From: JAICYJ01 sp038212095
GTDB taxonomy: Bacteria; Actinomycetota; Thermoleophilia; Gaiellales; JAICJC01
Assembly: GCA_038212095.1 (NCBI GenBank)
Contig: JBBQUW010000001.1
Coordinates: forward strand, 115,276-179,275
Direction: 5' to 3'
Length of the DNA: 64,000 bases
Part shown: positions 42,228 to 50,678 of the stretch, in pieces
How positions within the stretch are numbered: the first letter of the stretch is position 1
How the letters are laid out: every line of letters starts with the position of its first letter
Made by a program: the position numbers and the translations under genes
The notes under the pieces: generated by a model
Database searches by the model: none
Seen by the model: the letters and a program-made list of their open reading frames with translations, nothing else
Told to the model about the DNA's origin: nothing

Positions 42228-42817
42228 CCAGCCTGCTGGCGATCGCGGTCGCCTACCTGCTGGGATCGTGCGCGTTCGGCTACTGGGCCGGGTTGCTGCG
42301 GGGCGTCGACCTGCGCGATCAGGGCAGCGGCAACACCGGCGGCACGAACGCAGTGCGCGTGCTGGGCGCCAAGATCGGCGTCCCCGTGATCGCGCTCGAC
42401 ATCTTCAAAGGCACGGCCGCGGTGCTGATCGCAGGACGGCTGGGAGGTACCGGCACCGAGGTGCTGGCGGCCTGCGGTGCCGTGCTGGGCCACACCTTCC
42501 CCGTGTTCCTGCGCTTCCGCGGTGGCAAGGCGGTGGCCACCGGCGCCGGCGCGATGCTGGGCCTCGCGCCACTGATCGCGGTGTGCGTCTTCGTGCTCTG
42601 GATCACGATCGGCCTGATCACCCGCTACGTCTCGGTCGCCTCGATGCTGTCGGCGGTCGCCTTCATGCTGGCGTCGATCTTCACCGGCAAGCCGTGGCCC
42701 GTGATCGCCTTCACGGTGTTCGCCTCGGCGGTCGTGTTCTGGCGCCACCGCGGCAATCTCGCCCGCCTGCGCGACGGCACGGAGAACCGCATCACCCTGC
42801 CCGCGGTGCGCCGATGA
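42224..42817 (+). CDS. plsY: Glycerol-3-phosphate acyltransferase PlsY
   Basis: A 197-aa membrane protein with PlsY motifs: AYLLGSCAFGYWAGLL, DLRDQGSGNTGGTNAVRVLG, GHTFPVFLRFRGGKAVATGA. It acylates glycerol 3-phosphate from acyl-phosphate. GTG 42224 overlaps the pgsA stop. Confidence 0.9.
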   Translation: MTSLLAIAVAYLLGSCAFGYWAGLLRGVDLRDQGSGNTGGTNAVRVLGAKIGVPVIALDIFKGTAAVLIAGRLGGTGTEVLAACGAVLGHTFPVFLRFRGGKAVATGAGAMLGLAPLIAVCVFVLWITIGLITRYVSVASMLSAVAFMLASIFTGKPWPVIAFTVFASAVVFWRHRGNLARLRDGTENRITLPAVRR

Positions 42818-43911
42818 GCACGCTGCGCGCAGCGGTCTTCACGGGGCCCGACCAGCCGCTCGAGCTGCAGCAGCTCGAGCTGGAGGCGCCCCACGCGGGC
42901 GAGGTGGCGGTGCGGGTCGAGGCCTCTGGCCTCTGTCACTCCGACCTGCACGTGATGATGGGCGAGTGGCTCGAGCCGCCGCCCATGGTGCTCGGCCACG
43001 AGGGCTGCGGCGTGGTGGAATCGGTGGGCGGCGGCGTCGACCACGTCGCGCCTGGCGACCGGGTCGTGCTGAGCTGGTTCGCCAGCTGCGGCTCGTGCGC
43101 GCGCTGCCGCGAGCAGCGGCCGTGGATCTGCACCCGCTCGCGGGCCAACGAGAGCCTGATGGCGGACGGCGGCACCCGCCTGCGCGCGTGCGATGGAACG
43201 GCGGTGCGCGCGTACCTGGCTGTCGGCTCGCTGGCGGAGCGCGCCGTCGTCCCCAGCAGCGGCGTGGTGAAGGTGCCCCAGACGCTGCCGCCCGAGGTTG
43301 GCGCACTGATCGGCTGTGCGGTCGCGACCGGCGTGGGCGCGGTCATGAACACGGCGGCGGTGCGCGCCGGCCAGTCCGTGGTGGTGGTCGGTTGCGGTGG
43401 CGTCGGCCTCTCGGTCGTGATGGGCGCGGTGCTGGCCGGGGCCAGCGTCGTCGTGGCCGTCGACACGCAGGACGCCAAGCTCCAGCTCGCCACCGAGCTC
43501 GGCGCTAGCCACGCGGTGCGGGCCGGCAGCGGAGCCGACGACCGGATTGCCGCGATCCTGCCGGACGGCCCAGACCACGTGTTCGAGGCGATCGGCCTCG
43601 TCTCCACGATCGAGTGGGCGATCGGATTGCTGCCGCCCGGCGGCACCGCGACGCTGGTCGGCATGACCCCGCAGGATCAGCGGATCGCGATCGACCCGCT
43701 CGAGTTCGCGATCGGCGGTCGCACGCTGCTCGGCTGCACGTACGGCTCGTGCCGTCCCGAGCGCGACTTCCCACGGCTGGCCGAGCTGCAGCTGGCTGGG
43801 CGGCTGCCGATCGATCGGCTGGTGTCGGAGCGGATCGCGCTGGACGACGTCAACCGCGCGTTCGATCAGATGCGCGCCGGCGATGGTGCCCGCCGCGTGG
43901 TCGTTTTCTAG
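42814..43911 (+). CDS. Zinc alcohol dehydrogenase
   Basis: A 365-aa medium-chain dehydrogenase. Catalytic zinc: Cys in SGLCHSDLH, His-Glu in GHEGCGVVE; structural zinc: cysteines in FASCGSCARCREQRPWIC. Coenzyme fold VVVGCGGVGLSVVMGAVL and acidic AVDTQD suggest NAD. It overlaps plsY (ATGA). The gene is related to that at 23901 but is not a close copy. Substrate unknown. Confidence 0.8.
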   Translation: MSTLRAAVFTGPDQPLELQQLELEAPHAGEVAVRVEASGLCHSDLHVMMGEWLEPPPMVLGHEGCGVVESVGGGVDHVAPGDRVVLSWFASCGSCARCREQRPWICTRSRANESLMADGGTRLRACDGTAVRAYLAVGSLAERAVVPSSGVVKVPQTLPPEVGALIGCAVATGVGAVMNTAAVRAGQSVVVVGCGGVGLSVVMGAVLAGASVVVAVDTQDAKLQLATELGASHAVRAGSGADDRIAAILPDGPDHVFEAIGLVSTIEWAIGLLPPGGTATLVGMTPQDQRIAIDPLEFAIGGRTLLGCTYGSCRPERDFPRLAELQLAGRLPIDRLVSERIALDDVNRAFDQMRAGDGARRVVVF

Positions 43912-43917
43912 CTCGCC

Positions 43918-44898
43918 CTACTGGGCTTCCAGCCAGGCTCGCGCCGTGGTGTGCAGGGAGTGGGCCTCCCGCCCGGCCAGCTCGGCCCGCAGCTCGCCGA
44001 CGACGCCGTGGCGCTCGGCCAGCACGTCGTGGTTGTGGATCGTCTCGAAATTGACCTGGCGGGCGAGGACGAAGCAGCCGTCGGACAGGTCGGCGTAATG
44101 CTCCAGCGCGCCGGCCACCATCAGCCGCACCGAGTCCTCGACGAAACGCGGATGCAGGTGCGCCTGCTCGACCACATACAGCTCGTCCGGCCGCTTCAGC
44201 AGCTCGAAGATGGGGGCGCTCATCGATCGCTCGGCGATCCCGATCAGGTCGCGCGCGTCCACCTCGCGGGTGGTGCCGAGCATCAGCGTTGCCGCGGCAC
44301 GCTGGTTGTGGGTGGCGGCCGGCAGCATCGAGAAGATCTCGTCGATCTGTCGCGGCTCATACCCCGCGTCGCGCAGCCGCTCTCCAGCCCGCTCGCGCAC
44401 CAAGCCCTGCGCGCACGGACAGGCGTTCATTCCCCGCACCTCGACGCCGACCATCCGGCGGGCGGTGCCGGAGGTCGCCAATGCCTGGCCGATCAGGTGG
44501 TAGATCTCCTGGGTCGGCAGGTCGGTGACCGGCGTGCGGCGGGTGACCGGGAACTTGGCTCTGATCGTGACCTCGCTGCGCACGGCCTGCTGACGTTCGA
44601 CGATTCGGGCGGCGATGTGTTCGGCCAAGTCCTCGACGTGCAGCGACTCGCCGATCACGACCTGGTCGATGGCCTCGGCCACAGTCTCGGGAAAGCGCGA
44701 CATATGCACGCCCTTCTGCGACGGGTCGAGGTCGACGAAGGCGTCGATGTCGGCGTAGTAGACCAGCTCGGTGCCGGCATGGGCGATCCGGATCACCTTG
44801 TGCACGCCGGTCACGCCGGCCCGCGTCAGCGCCAGGTGCACCTCCGGCTCGGCCGCCTGCAGATCATGGGTGAAGGTGTCAGGCTGTCCCTGAATCAT
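43918..44898 (-). CDS. folE2: GTP cyclohydrolase IB
   Basis: A 326-aa protein with the GCYH-IB blocks: RIAHAGTELVYYADIDAFVD, MSRFPETVAEAID, the metal cysteine region VRGMNACPCAQG and LHPRFVEDSVRLM. It makes 7,8-dihydroneopterin triphosphate for folate without the zinc of FolE1. The start is put at ATG 44898, because the ATG at 44907 lies within TACGAT, a -10 placed 7 nt before 44898. Confidence 0.9.
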   Translation of the reverse strand: MIQGQPDTFTHDLQAAEPEVHLALTRAGVTGVHKVIRIAHAGTELVYYADIDAFVDLDPSQKGVHMSRFPETVAEAIDQVVIGESLHVEDLAEHIAARIVERQQAVRSEVTIRAKFPVTRRTPVTDLPTQEIYHLIGQALATSGTARRMVGVEVRGMNACPCAQGLVRERAGERLRDAGYEPRQIDEIFSMLPAATHNQRAAATLMLGTTREVDARDLIGIAERSMSAPIFELLKRPDELYVVEQAHLHPRFVEDSVRLMVAGALEHYADLSDGCFVLARQVNFETIHNHDVLAERHGVVGELRAELAGREAHSLHTTARAWLEAQ

Positions 44899-44925
44899 CG
44901 CTCGCATCGTAGTCCGTCGTCCTCC

Positions 44926-45768
44926 TTACTCCCGCAACAGCCGGGAGAGTCGCCGGTCGGCCAGCACGCGGCCGTCGGTCTGGCAGGTGGCGCAGTAGTA
45001 GAGAGTGTGTTCGTCAAACGAGACGGTGCGGATTTCATTCCCGCATCGGGGACACTCCTTGCCCGCCCGGTCGTGCACCGTGTACGCACGGGCTGCCTTC
45101 GTGGCGAGCCCTGATCCACTGAGCGGCACCAGTCGCTCGGTCGCCTCGCGCAGCACGCCGGTGATGGCGGCGTGCAGACGGGTCAGCTGCTCGTCGTCGA
45201 GCGTTGCGCCGCGGGCGTAGGGCGAGAGCCGGGCGGCGTGCAGGATCTCGTTGGCGTAGGCGCGGCCCACTCCGGCGATCGCACGCTGGTCGCGCAGGAA
45301 GGCGTGCAGCAGGTGCGGATGCTCGATGAGGGCGGTTCGCAGTGCCTGCGCCGTGAAGCCATCGTCGAGCGGCTCGGGCCCCAGGTGTGCCAGCTCGGCC
45401 GCGATCGCGGCCGGCGGCAGCAGCCAGACGCCGGCTCGGCGCTTGCTACCGGGCTCGCTCATCGCCAGCTGGAGGCCACCGTCGAACACCACTGCCAGCA
45501 CTGCCGACTTGGGCCTCGTGCCGGCTACCGATAGCCGCCCGGCCGACATCAGGTGCAGCATCAGGCCCGGCCCGCCGTCCGTCTCGAACAGCAGCCGCTT
45601 GGCCCGCCGGCGGATACCCACGAAGCGACTGCCCGCCAGCGAGGCGATCGGCGGATCGATCGTCTTGACGGTCGCGAAGTGGGCCACCGGCACCGACTCG
45701 ATCGGCTGCTCGCACAGCCGGTCGCGCTGTGCGCGGACGAAGGCCTCCAGTTCTGGCAGCTCGGGCAT
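44926..45768 (-). CDS. Fpg/Nei-family DNA glycosylase
   Basis: A 280-aa protein with the N-terminal catalytic MPELPELE, lysine in the beta-turn (RAKRLLFET), H2TH region (RAIAGVGRAYANEILHAARL) and a zinc finger of four cysteines (ECPRCGNEIRTV and YYCATCQTDGR). It removes oxidised bases and nicks the DNA. Divergent from the asparaginase gene, 21 bp apart. Confidence 0.85.
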   Translation of the reverse strand: MPELPELEAFVRAQRDRLCEQPIESVPVAHFATVKTIDPPIASLAGSRFVGIRRRAKRLLFETDGGPGLMLHLMSAGRLSVAGTRPKSAVLAVVFDGGLQLAMSEPGSKRRAGVWLLPPAAIAAELAHLGPEPLDDGFTAQALRTALIEHPHLLHAFLRDQRAIAGVGRAYANEILHAARLSPYARGATLDDEQLTRLHAAITGVLREATERLVPLSGSGLATKAARAYTVHDRAGKECPRCGNEIRTVSFDEHTLYYCATCQTDGRVLADRRLSRLLRE

Positions 45769-45789
45769 ATCCAGGTACGGTAAGCGCTG

Positions 45790-46710
45790 ATGAGCGTCAC
45801 CGCTATCCGGGGAGGTGTGGAGGAGAGCCGCCACCAGGTGCACGTCGCCGTTGCCAGCCCCGACGGCGAGCTGGTGGCGTGGTGTGGCGATCCCCAGCGG
45901 TTGACCACCATGCGCTCGGCCGCCAAGCCGTTCCAGGCGCAGCCGCTGGTTGCCTCGGGGGCGTTGGAGGCGTTCGGCATCGACCAGGAGACGCTGGCGG
46001 TGTGCTGTGCGTCGCACTCCGGCCACGACCAGCACGTCGCTGCAGTGCTCCGCGGCTTCGCCGCGGCCGGGGTCGAGCCCGAGCGGCTCGCGAACACCAC
46101 CGGCAGCGTCGAGCAGCGGCTGCGCCACAACTGCTCCGGCAACCACCTCGCCTTCCTCGCCCTCTCGGCCCACTCCGGCTGGGATCTGGGCGGCTACTGC
46201 GAGCCGCGACACCCCTCGCAGCGGGCGGCGCTGGTGGCGCTGGCGGCCGCGGCAGGCCGGCCCGCCGATGCCGTCGAGACCTGCACCGACGGCTGCGGCG
46301 TTGTCTGCTTCGCCCTGCCGCTGGTCGAGATCGCGGCGCTGTACGCACGCCTGCCGCAGCGCCTGCCACGGCAGGCGGCGGCGATGCGCGCCCACCCGCA
46401 GATGGTGGCCGAGGACGGCGACCTCGACACCGAGCTGATGCGCGCCCTGCCGGGTTGCGTCGCGAAGTCCGGCGCCGAGGGTCTTGGGTGCGTGGCGCTG
46501 GCCGAATCCGGGCTGGGAATTGCGGTGCGGGTCGAGGACGGCGACTCCCGGGCCGTCGGGCCGGCGACGATCGCGGCGCTCTCGCAGCTGCTCGGCTGGG
46601 AGCGGCCGCCGGACGCGCTTGTCGGATTCGCCCGTCCAGACATCGCAAATGCACCGGGCGACGTTGTCGGATTCCTGCGCGCAAGTGTGCCGCTGAACAG
46701 GGTTCGCTGA
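45790..46710 (+). CDS. L-asparaginase II (rhizobial type)
   Basis: A 306-aa protein of the PF06089 family: RGGVEESRHQVHVAVASPDG, MRSAAKPFQAQPLV, CASHSGHDQHVAA and CTDGCGVVCFALPL. It has no signal peptide, so is cytoplasmic. It hydrolyses asparagine to aspartate and ammonia. TACGGT lies 8 nt before ATG 45790. The conserved serine-lysine pair of this family (SAAKPFQ) is present. Confidence 0.85.
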   Translation: MSVTAIRGGVEESRHQVHVAVASPDGELVAWCGDPQRLTTMRSAAKPFQAQPLVASGALEAFGIDQETLAVCCASHSGHDQHVAAVLRGFAAAGVEPERLANTTGSVEQRLRHNCSGNHLAFLALSAHSGWDLGGYCEPRHPSQRAALVALAAAAGRPADAVETCTDGCGVVCFALPLVEIAALYARLPQRLPRQAAAMRAHPQMVAEDGDLDTELMRALPGCVAKSGAEGLGCVALAESGLGIAVRVEDGDSRAVGPATIAALSQLLGWERPPDALVGFARPDIANAPGDVVGFLRASVPLNRVR

Positions 46711-46803
46711 CGCTGGATGGCCATGCTCGACAGGTCACCGAATGTGGCGAGAAAACTTCCATTGTTTGGTGAAAATTTGGGTCGCGCGACGAATATCCGC
46801 GGG

Positions 46804-46809
46804 TATACT
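46804..46809 (+). promoter_or_regulatory. -10 element upstream of rpoD
   Basis: TATACT lies 121 bp before the rpoD start, in the 220-bp intergenic gap. No -35 at the right distance is convincing (TTGGGT is 21 bp upstream). The rest of the gap holds no gene. Confidence 0.4.
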
Positions 46810-46930
46810 CCGCTCGTCTGCGCTTCATTTCGCCAACGCTGATGGCGATCGTGAGCGGCACTATCGGCCGCTCTGATCGGATCACGGTGGTGGGATCTCT
46901 CATCCATCCCGACGTCATACCGAGGGTGCC

Positions 46931-48019
46931 ATGCTGACTGTCGATATCTCGTTGCCCGACATCGATGAGCTGAAAGCGCTCGTCACGGAGGGTCAGGAGA
47001 AGGGCTATCTCACGTTCGACGAGGTGGCAACGGCGCTCGAAGAGATCGAGCTGACGAAGGAGCAGCTGGAGGACTTCTACACCTACCTGCTCGACCACAA
47101 CATCGAGCTGTTGGATGGGGAGTCCAAGCAGCAGGTGCAGCAGGAGCGGCTGATCCATGGCGAGAAGCCGCCCGAGCTTGACCTCACCGTCGAGCCCAGC
47201 CTCGACTCGCTGCGCCTCTACCTGCGCGAGATCGGCAAGGTGCCGCTGCTGACGGCCGACCAGGAGGTCAGCCTGGCCAAGCGGATCGAGCGCGGCGACA
47301 TGCGCGCCAAGCAGCAGATGATCGAGGCCAACCTGCGCCTCGTCGTCTCGATCGCGAAGGGCTACCTGGGCCGCGGACTGAGCTTCCTCGATCTGATCCA
47401 GGAGGGCAGCCTGGGCCTGATCCGCGCCGTCGAGAAGTTCGACTATCGCAAGGGGTACAAGTTCTCCACCTATGCCACCTGGTGGATCCGCCAGGCGGTG
47501 ACCCGTGCCATCGCCGACAAGGCGCGCACGATCCGGATCCCGGTGCACATGGTCGAGAAGCTGAACCGTGTCGTGCACATCGAGCGCCAGTTGGTGCAAC
47601 GGCTGGGCCGCGAGCCCCGGCCAGACGAGATCGCCCGCGAGCTCTCGATGACTGCGGACGAGGTGCGCGACATCCTGCGCATGGCGCAGCTGCCGGTCAG
47701 CCTCGAGAAGCCGATCGGTGAGGAGGAGGAGTCCGAGCTGGGCGACTTCGTGCAGGACGAGCAGGCCGTCTCGCCGTTCGACTCGGCCACCATGACGCTG
47801 CGCAAGGAGGACATCGAGCGCGCGCTGGACTCGCTGCCCGAGCGGGAGCGCAAGGTGATCGAGCTGCGCTTCGGCCTGAAGGGCGAGCACCCCTGCACGC
47901 TGGAGGAGGTCGGACGCGCGTTCGGCGTCACCCGTGAGCGGATCCGCCAGATCGAGAACAACACGCTGAAGAAGCTGGAGAGCCTGCCCGAGGCGCAGGC
48001 GCTGCGAAACGCGGAGTAG
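46931..48019 (+). CDS. rpoD: Primary sigma factor (sigma-70)
   Basis: A 362-aa protein with all sigma-70 regions: a short region 1.1-like N-terminus, 1.2 (LYLREIGKVPLLTADQEVSL), 2 (FLDLIQEGSLGLIRAVEKFD, FSTYATWWIRQAV), 3 (IRIPVHMVEKLNRV) and 4 (TLEEVGRAFGVTRERIRQIE). It is the main housekeeping sigma and recognises the TANNNT -10 elements seen throughout. Compact, with no long non-conserved insertion. Confidence 0.95.
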   Translation: MLTVDISLPDIDELKALVTEGQEKGYLTFDEVATALEEIELTKEQLEDFYTYLLDHNIELLDGESKQQVQQERLIHGEKPPELDLTVEPSLDSLRLYLREIGKVPLLTADQEVSLAKRIERGDMRAKQQMIEANLRLVVSIAKGYLGRGLSFLDLIQEGSLGLIRAVEKFDYRKGYKFSTYATWWIRQAVTRAIADKARTIRIPVHMVEKLNRVVHIERQLVQRLGREPRPDEIARELSMTADEVRDILRMAQLPVSLEKPIGEEEESELGDFVQDEQAVSPFDSATMTLRKEDIERALDSLPERERKVIELRFGLKGEHPCTLEEVGRAFGVTRERIRQIENNTLKKLESLPEAQALRNAE

Positions 48020-48072
48020 CACCCCGCTTAGAGGCCTAGCCACGACGGTTGCGGGCCGGTAGGCTGGTGGCG

Positions 48073-50196
48073 ATGCTTGCCGGCGCAGGGCGCCGGTCGT
48101 CGTGGAAGGGGGCCATGTCGTCACTCGCGCACCGGGTCAGGACGCGCTCGTTTGAGGATGAGCTGGCGGCCCATGCCCTGCGCGAGCTCGACGCCGATCA
48201 CGTTGCCGTGTTCCGCACCTCGGTTGATGGTGAGGCGGGATTACTCGCCGTTGCGGGCGCGTGTGAGCGGAGGGTTGGAGCGATCCTGGTGGTGGGGCGC
48301 AGCGACGATGGCACGGTCTCGCTGGAGGCCGCGTTCGGCGATGAGGTCAGCGCCGAGCGGGCTCGCGGCCGGGCCGAAGGATGGGCCACGCTGGCGTCGT
48401 CGGCGCTGGCCGAACGGAGCCGACTGGATCGATCGGAGGCGCTGCACCGCGAGCTGGTCGAACAGATGCCGGCCATGCTCTACCTCTGCGACCTGGACGG
48501 AAACACGCTGTACGCCAGTCCTCGCTGCGGCACCGTGCTCGGGTATGACAGCGATCGATGGCGGGACGATCCGGACGCTCTGTGGGAGGAGTGCATCCAC
48601 CCCGATGATCGCGGCTGGGCGTTCGAGTCGTGGCGGGAAGCGATCGCCGCCCAGCGCCCGCACACCATCGAGTATCGCTGCCTGCACCGCGACGGGCGAA
48701 CGATCTGGATCCGCGAGATCGAGACGATCGTCAATGACGCCGATGGCCGGCCGGCGTATCGCCATGGCGTGGGCTTTGACGTCACCGAGGCCGTGGAGGC
48801 CGGCATCGCGTTGCGCGAGTCGGAGGCGCAGTACCGCACGCTGCTCGATAAGCTGCCCTGCGTCGTCTACCGGCTGGGCAGCGACGGGTATACGACCTAC
48901 GCCAATCCCGCCGCCTACGGCATGCTCGGCTACTCGTACGAGGAGTGGCGCGACGATCCCGACGATCTATGGGCGTCGCGGGTGCACCCGGAGGATCGGG
49001 CCTGGGTCAGCGAGACGTGGGATCGTGCAATGGCCGCGAACGCACCGTACCAGATCGAGTACCGGATCTTGGCGAAGGATGGGTCGACGGCGTGGGTGGA
49101 GGAGTCCGAGTGGGTGGTGTGCGACGACGCCGGCGGCGAGCTGTTTCGGCAGGGGCTGATGCTGGACATCACCCGTCAGAAGCGTACCGAGCAGCTGCTG
49201 GCGGCCGGCGAGCGCTGGTACCGCCACCTGGTCGAGCGGATGCCGGCCGCCGTCTACGCTGATGACGGCGACGGCCGCCCGCTGTATGTCAGTCCGCGCA
49301 TCGAGCAGCTGTTCGGCTGCACTCCTGGCGCCTGGATCGCCGATCCCGAGCTGTGGGCGGCGCGGATCCACCCCGATGATCGCGAGCGCGTCGAGACGGC
49401 GTATGCCGACCACATCGCCCGTGGCGCCCCCTACGCCGACCGGTACCGCATCGTGCGGGTGAGCGGGGAGGTGCGCTGGGTGACCGATCTGGCGACGATG
49501 GTCACGAGCGAGGGCCGCACACAGTTCGTCGAGGGGCTCCTGATTGACGTGACCGGCGAGTCGGGAGTCGAGCTGGGCCATCTGGAGGCGGCGGCCGGAC
49601 TGCAGGAGCAGTCGCTGCAGCTGCTGGTGGAGACGCTGTTCTCGCTGGACAAGGTGGTGGATGCGGCCCGCGGGGGACGTCTCGACCATCTCGAGCCAGC
49701 CGTTCGCGTGGCGCAGGAGATGGTGGTCGGCAGCGCCCAGCAGATGCGGTCAAGAGAGACCTCGCCCGCGTTCGTTCCCGCCGTCGGCGGGTTGGCTGCA
49801 GCTGTTCGCCTGATGGCCCGCCGGGCGGCGGACGAGTCCGGATTCGCGCTGCGGCTCGAGACGAGCATCGGCCGCCACGCCGAGCCGATCGAGGCGCTCG
49901 CGTACAGGTTCGTGTTCGAGGCGGTGGGGAACGTCTGCCGCCATGCACGGGCGGCTGGATTGGTGGTGACGCTGAGGGATCGATGTGGCTGGCTGGAGGG
50001 GACGGTGCGCGATGACGGCGTCGGGTTCGACCCGCGACGGCTGCTCTCGCGCGTTGGTGATGGATCCGGGCCGGGGCTGCCGGCTGTGATCGCGCGGATC
50101 CGCGTGGTGGGCGGGGAGTGCACCGTCGAGTCGGCGCCGGGCGCCGGCACACAGATTGGCTTCAGGCTGCCGATCGGCCCGCGACAGATAGGGTGA
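48073..50196 (+). CDS. PAS-domain sensor kinase (three PAS, HATPase)
   Basis: A 707-aa cytoplasmic protein. The start at ATG 48073 is decided by TAGGCT 7 nt upstream. After about 110 residues come three PAS/PAC pairs (about 140-260, 270-385, 390-500; e.g. YLCDLDGNTLYASPRCGTVL and WIREIETIVNDADGRP). The C-terminal ATPase is NarL-kinase-like: RFVFEAVGNVCRHARA (N box) and VRDDGVGFDP (G1). I see no clear ELHD phosphoacceptor helix, so phosphotransfer is uncertain. It follows rpoD in the same direction. Confidence 0.7.
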   Translation: MLAGAGRRSSWKGAMSSLAHRVRTRSFEDELAAHALRELDADHVAVFRTSVDGEAGLLAVAGACERRVGAILVVGRSDDGTVSLEAAFGDEVSAERARGRAEGWATLASSALAERSRLDRSEALHRELVEQMPAMLYLCDLDGNTLYASPRCGTVLGYDSDRWRDDPDALWEECIHPDDRGWAFESWREAIAAQRPHTIEYRCLHRDGRTIWIREIETIVNDADGRPAYRHGVGFDVTEAVEAGIALRESEAQYRTLLDKLPCVVYRLGSDGYTTYANPAAYGMLGYSYEEWRDDPDDLWASRVHPEDRAWVSETWDRAMAANAPYQIEYRILAKDGSTAWVEESEWVVCDDAGGELFRQGLMLDITRQKRTEQLLAAGERWYRHLVERMPAAVYADDGDGRPLYVSPRIEQLFGCTPGAWIADPELWAARIHPDDRERVETAYADHIARGAPYADRYRIVRVSGEVRWVTDLATMVTSEGRTQFVEGLLIDVTGESGVELGHLEAAAGLQEQSLQLLVETLFSLDKVVDAARGGRLDHLEPAVRVAQEMVVGSAQQMRSRETSPAFVPAVGGLAAAVRLMARRAADESGFALRLETSIGRHAEPIEALAYRFVFEAVGNVCRHARAAGLVVTLRDRCGWLEGTVRDDGVGFDPRRLLSRVGDGSGPGLPAVIARIRVVGGECTVESAPGAGTQIGFRLPIGPRQIG

Positions 50197-50260
50197 GTAG
50201 CTGCGAAACGGCCCTGGCCAAGTTGCACATAGGCGCCGACGGCTCGACTACACTTTGTCC

Positions 50261-50662
50261 ATGAACACATCAGCCGGCCAGCCCCGCCGCCGTGCCCGCA
50301 GTCGGGCCAGCGTCACAACCGACATCCACTCACAGGTCAGCGCGATGGTTGCGGGCGGTATGCCGCGGATGGCTGCTTTCCAGGCAGTCGCGGACGAGGT
50401 CGGCAAGAGTCGTTCGGCTGTGGCCGCTGCGTACTACCGCGTCGCTGGAGATGCCGGCCGCGAGAGGACGGCGCGAAGGCCCACGCCAGTGGTCGATCTC
50501 GGCCCGGTCCCCCCGATCGCTGGTGAAGATTCGGACGCGTTGCTGGCGGCGCTGGTCGAAAACATGGCTGCGCTGGCCGAACTGCTCCGTCAGCAGCGAT
50601 CCGAGAACGCGGCATTGCGCGCGCGGCTCGAGCAGGTGCGAGGAGCTGTGATCGAGCCGTAG
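50261..50662 (+). CDS. Small HTH plus coiled-coil protein
   Basis: A 133-aa protein. The N-terminus is basic, then TTDIHSQVSAMVAGGMPRMA and VADEVGKSRSAVAAAYYRVA form a helix-turn-helix-like pair. The C-terminal third is a coiled coil (LLRQQRSENAALRARLEQVR). TACACT ends 6 nt before ATG 50261. Probably a DNA-binding or scaffolding protein. Unknown. Confidence 0.6.
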   Translation: MNTSAGQPRRRARSRASVTTDIHSQVSAMVAGGMPRMAAFQAVADEVGKSRSAVAAAYYRVAGDAGRERTARRPTPVVDLGPVPPIAGEDSDALLAALVENMAALAELLRQQRSENAALRARLEQVRGAVIEP

Positions 50663-50678
50663 GTCGCGGTGGTCGCGC

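Noticed and set aside
45803..48124. A 773-codon minus-strand frame across asparaginase and rpoD
   Set aside because: It is antisense to two clear genes, and its composition is that of the complementary strand of high-GC codons.
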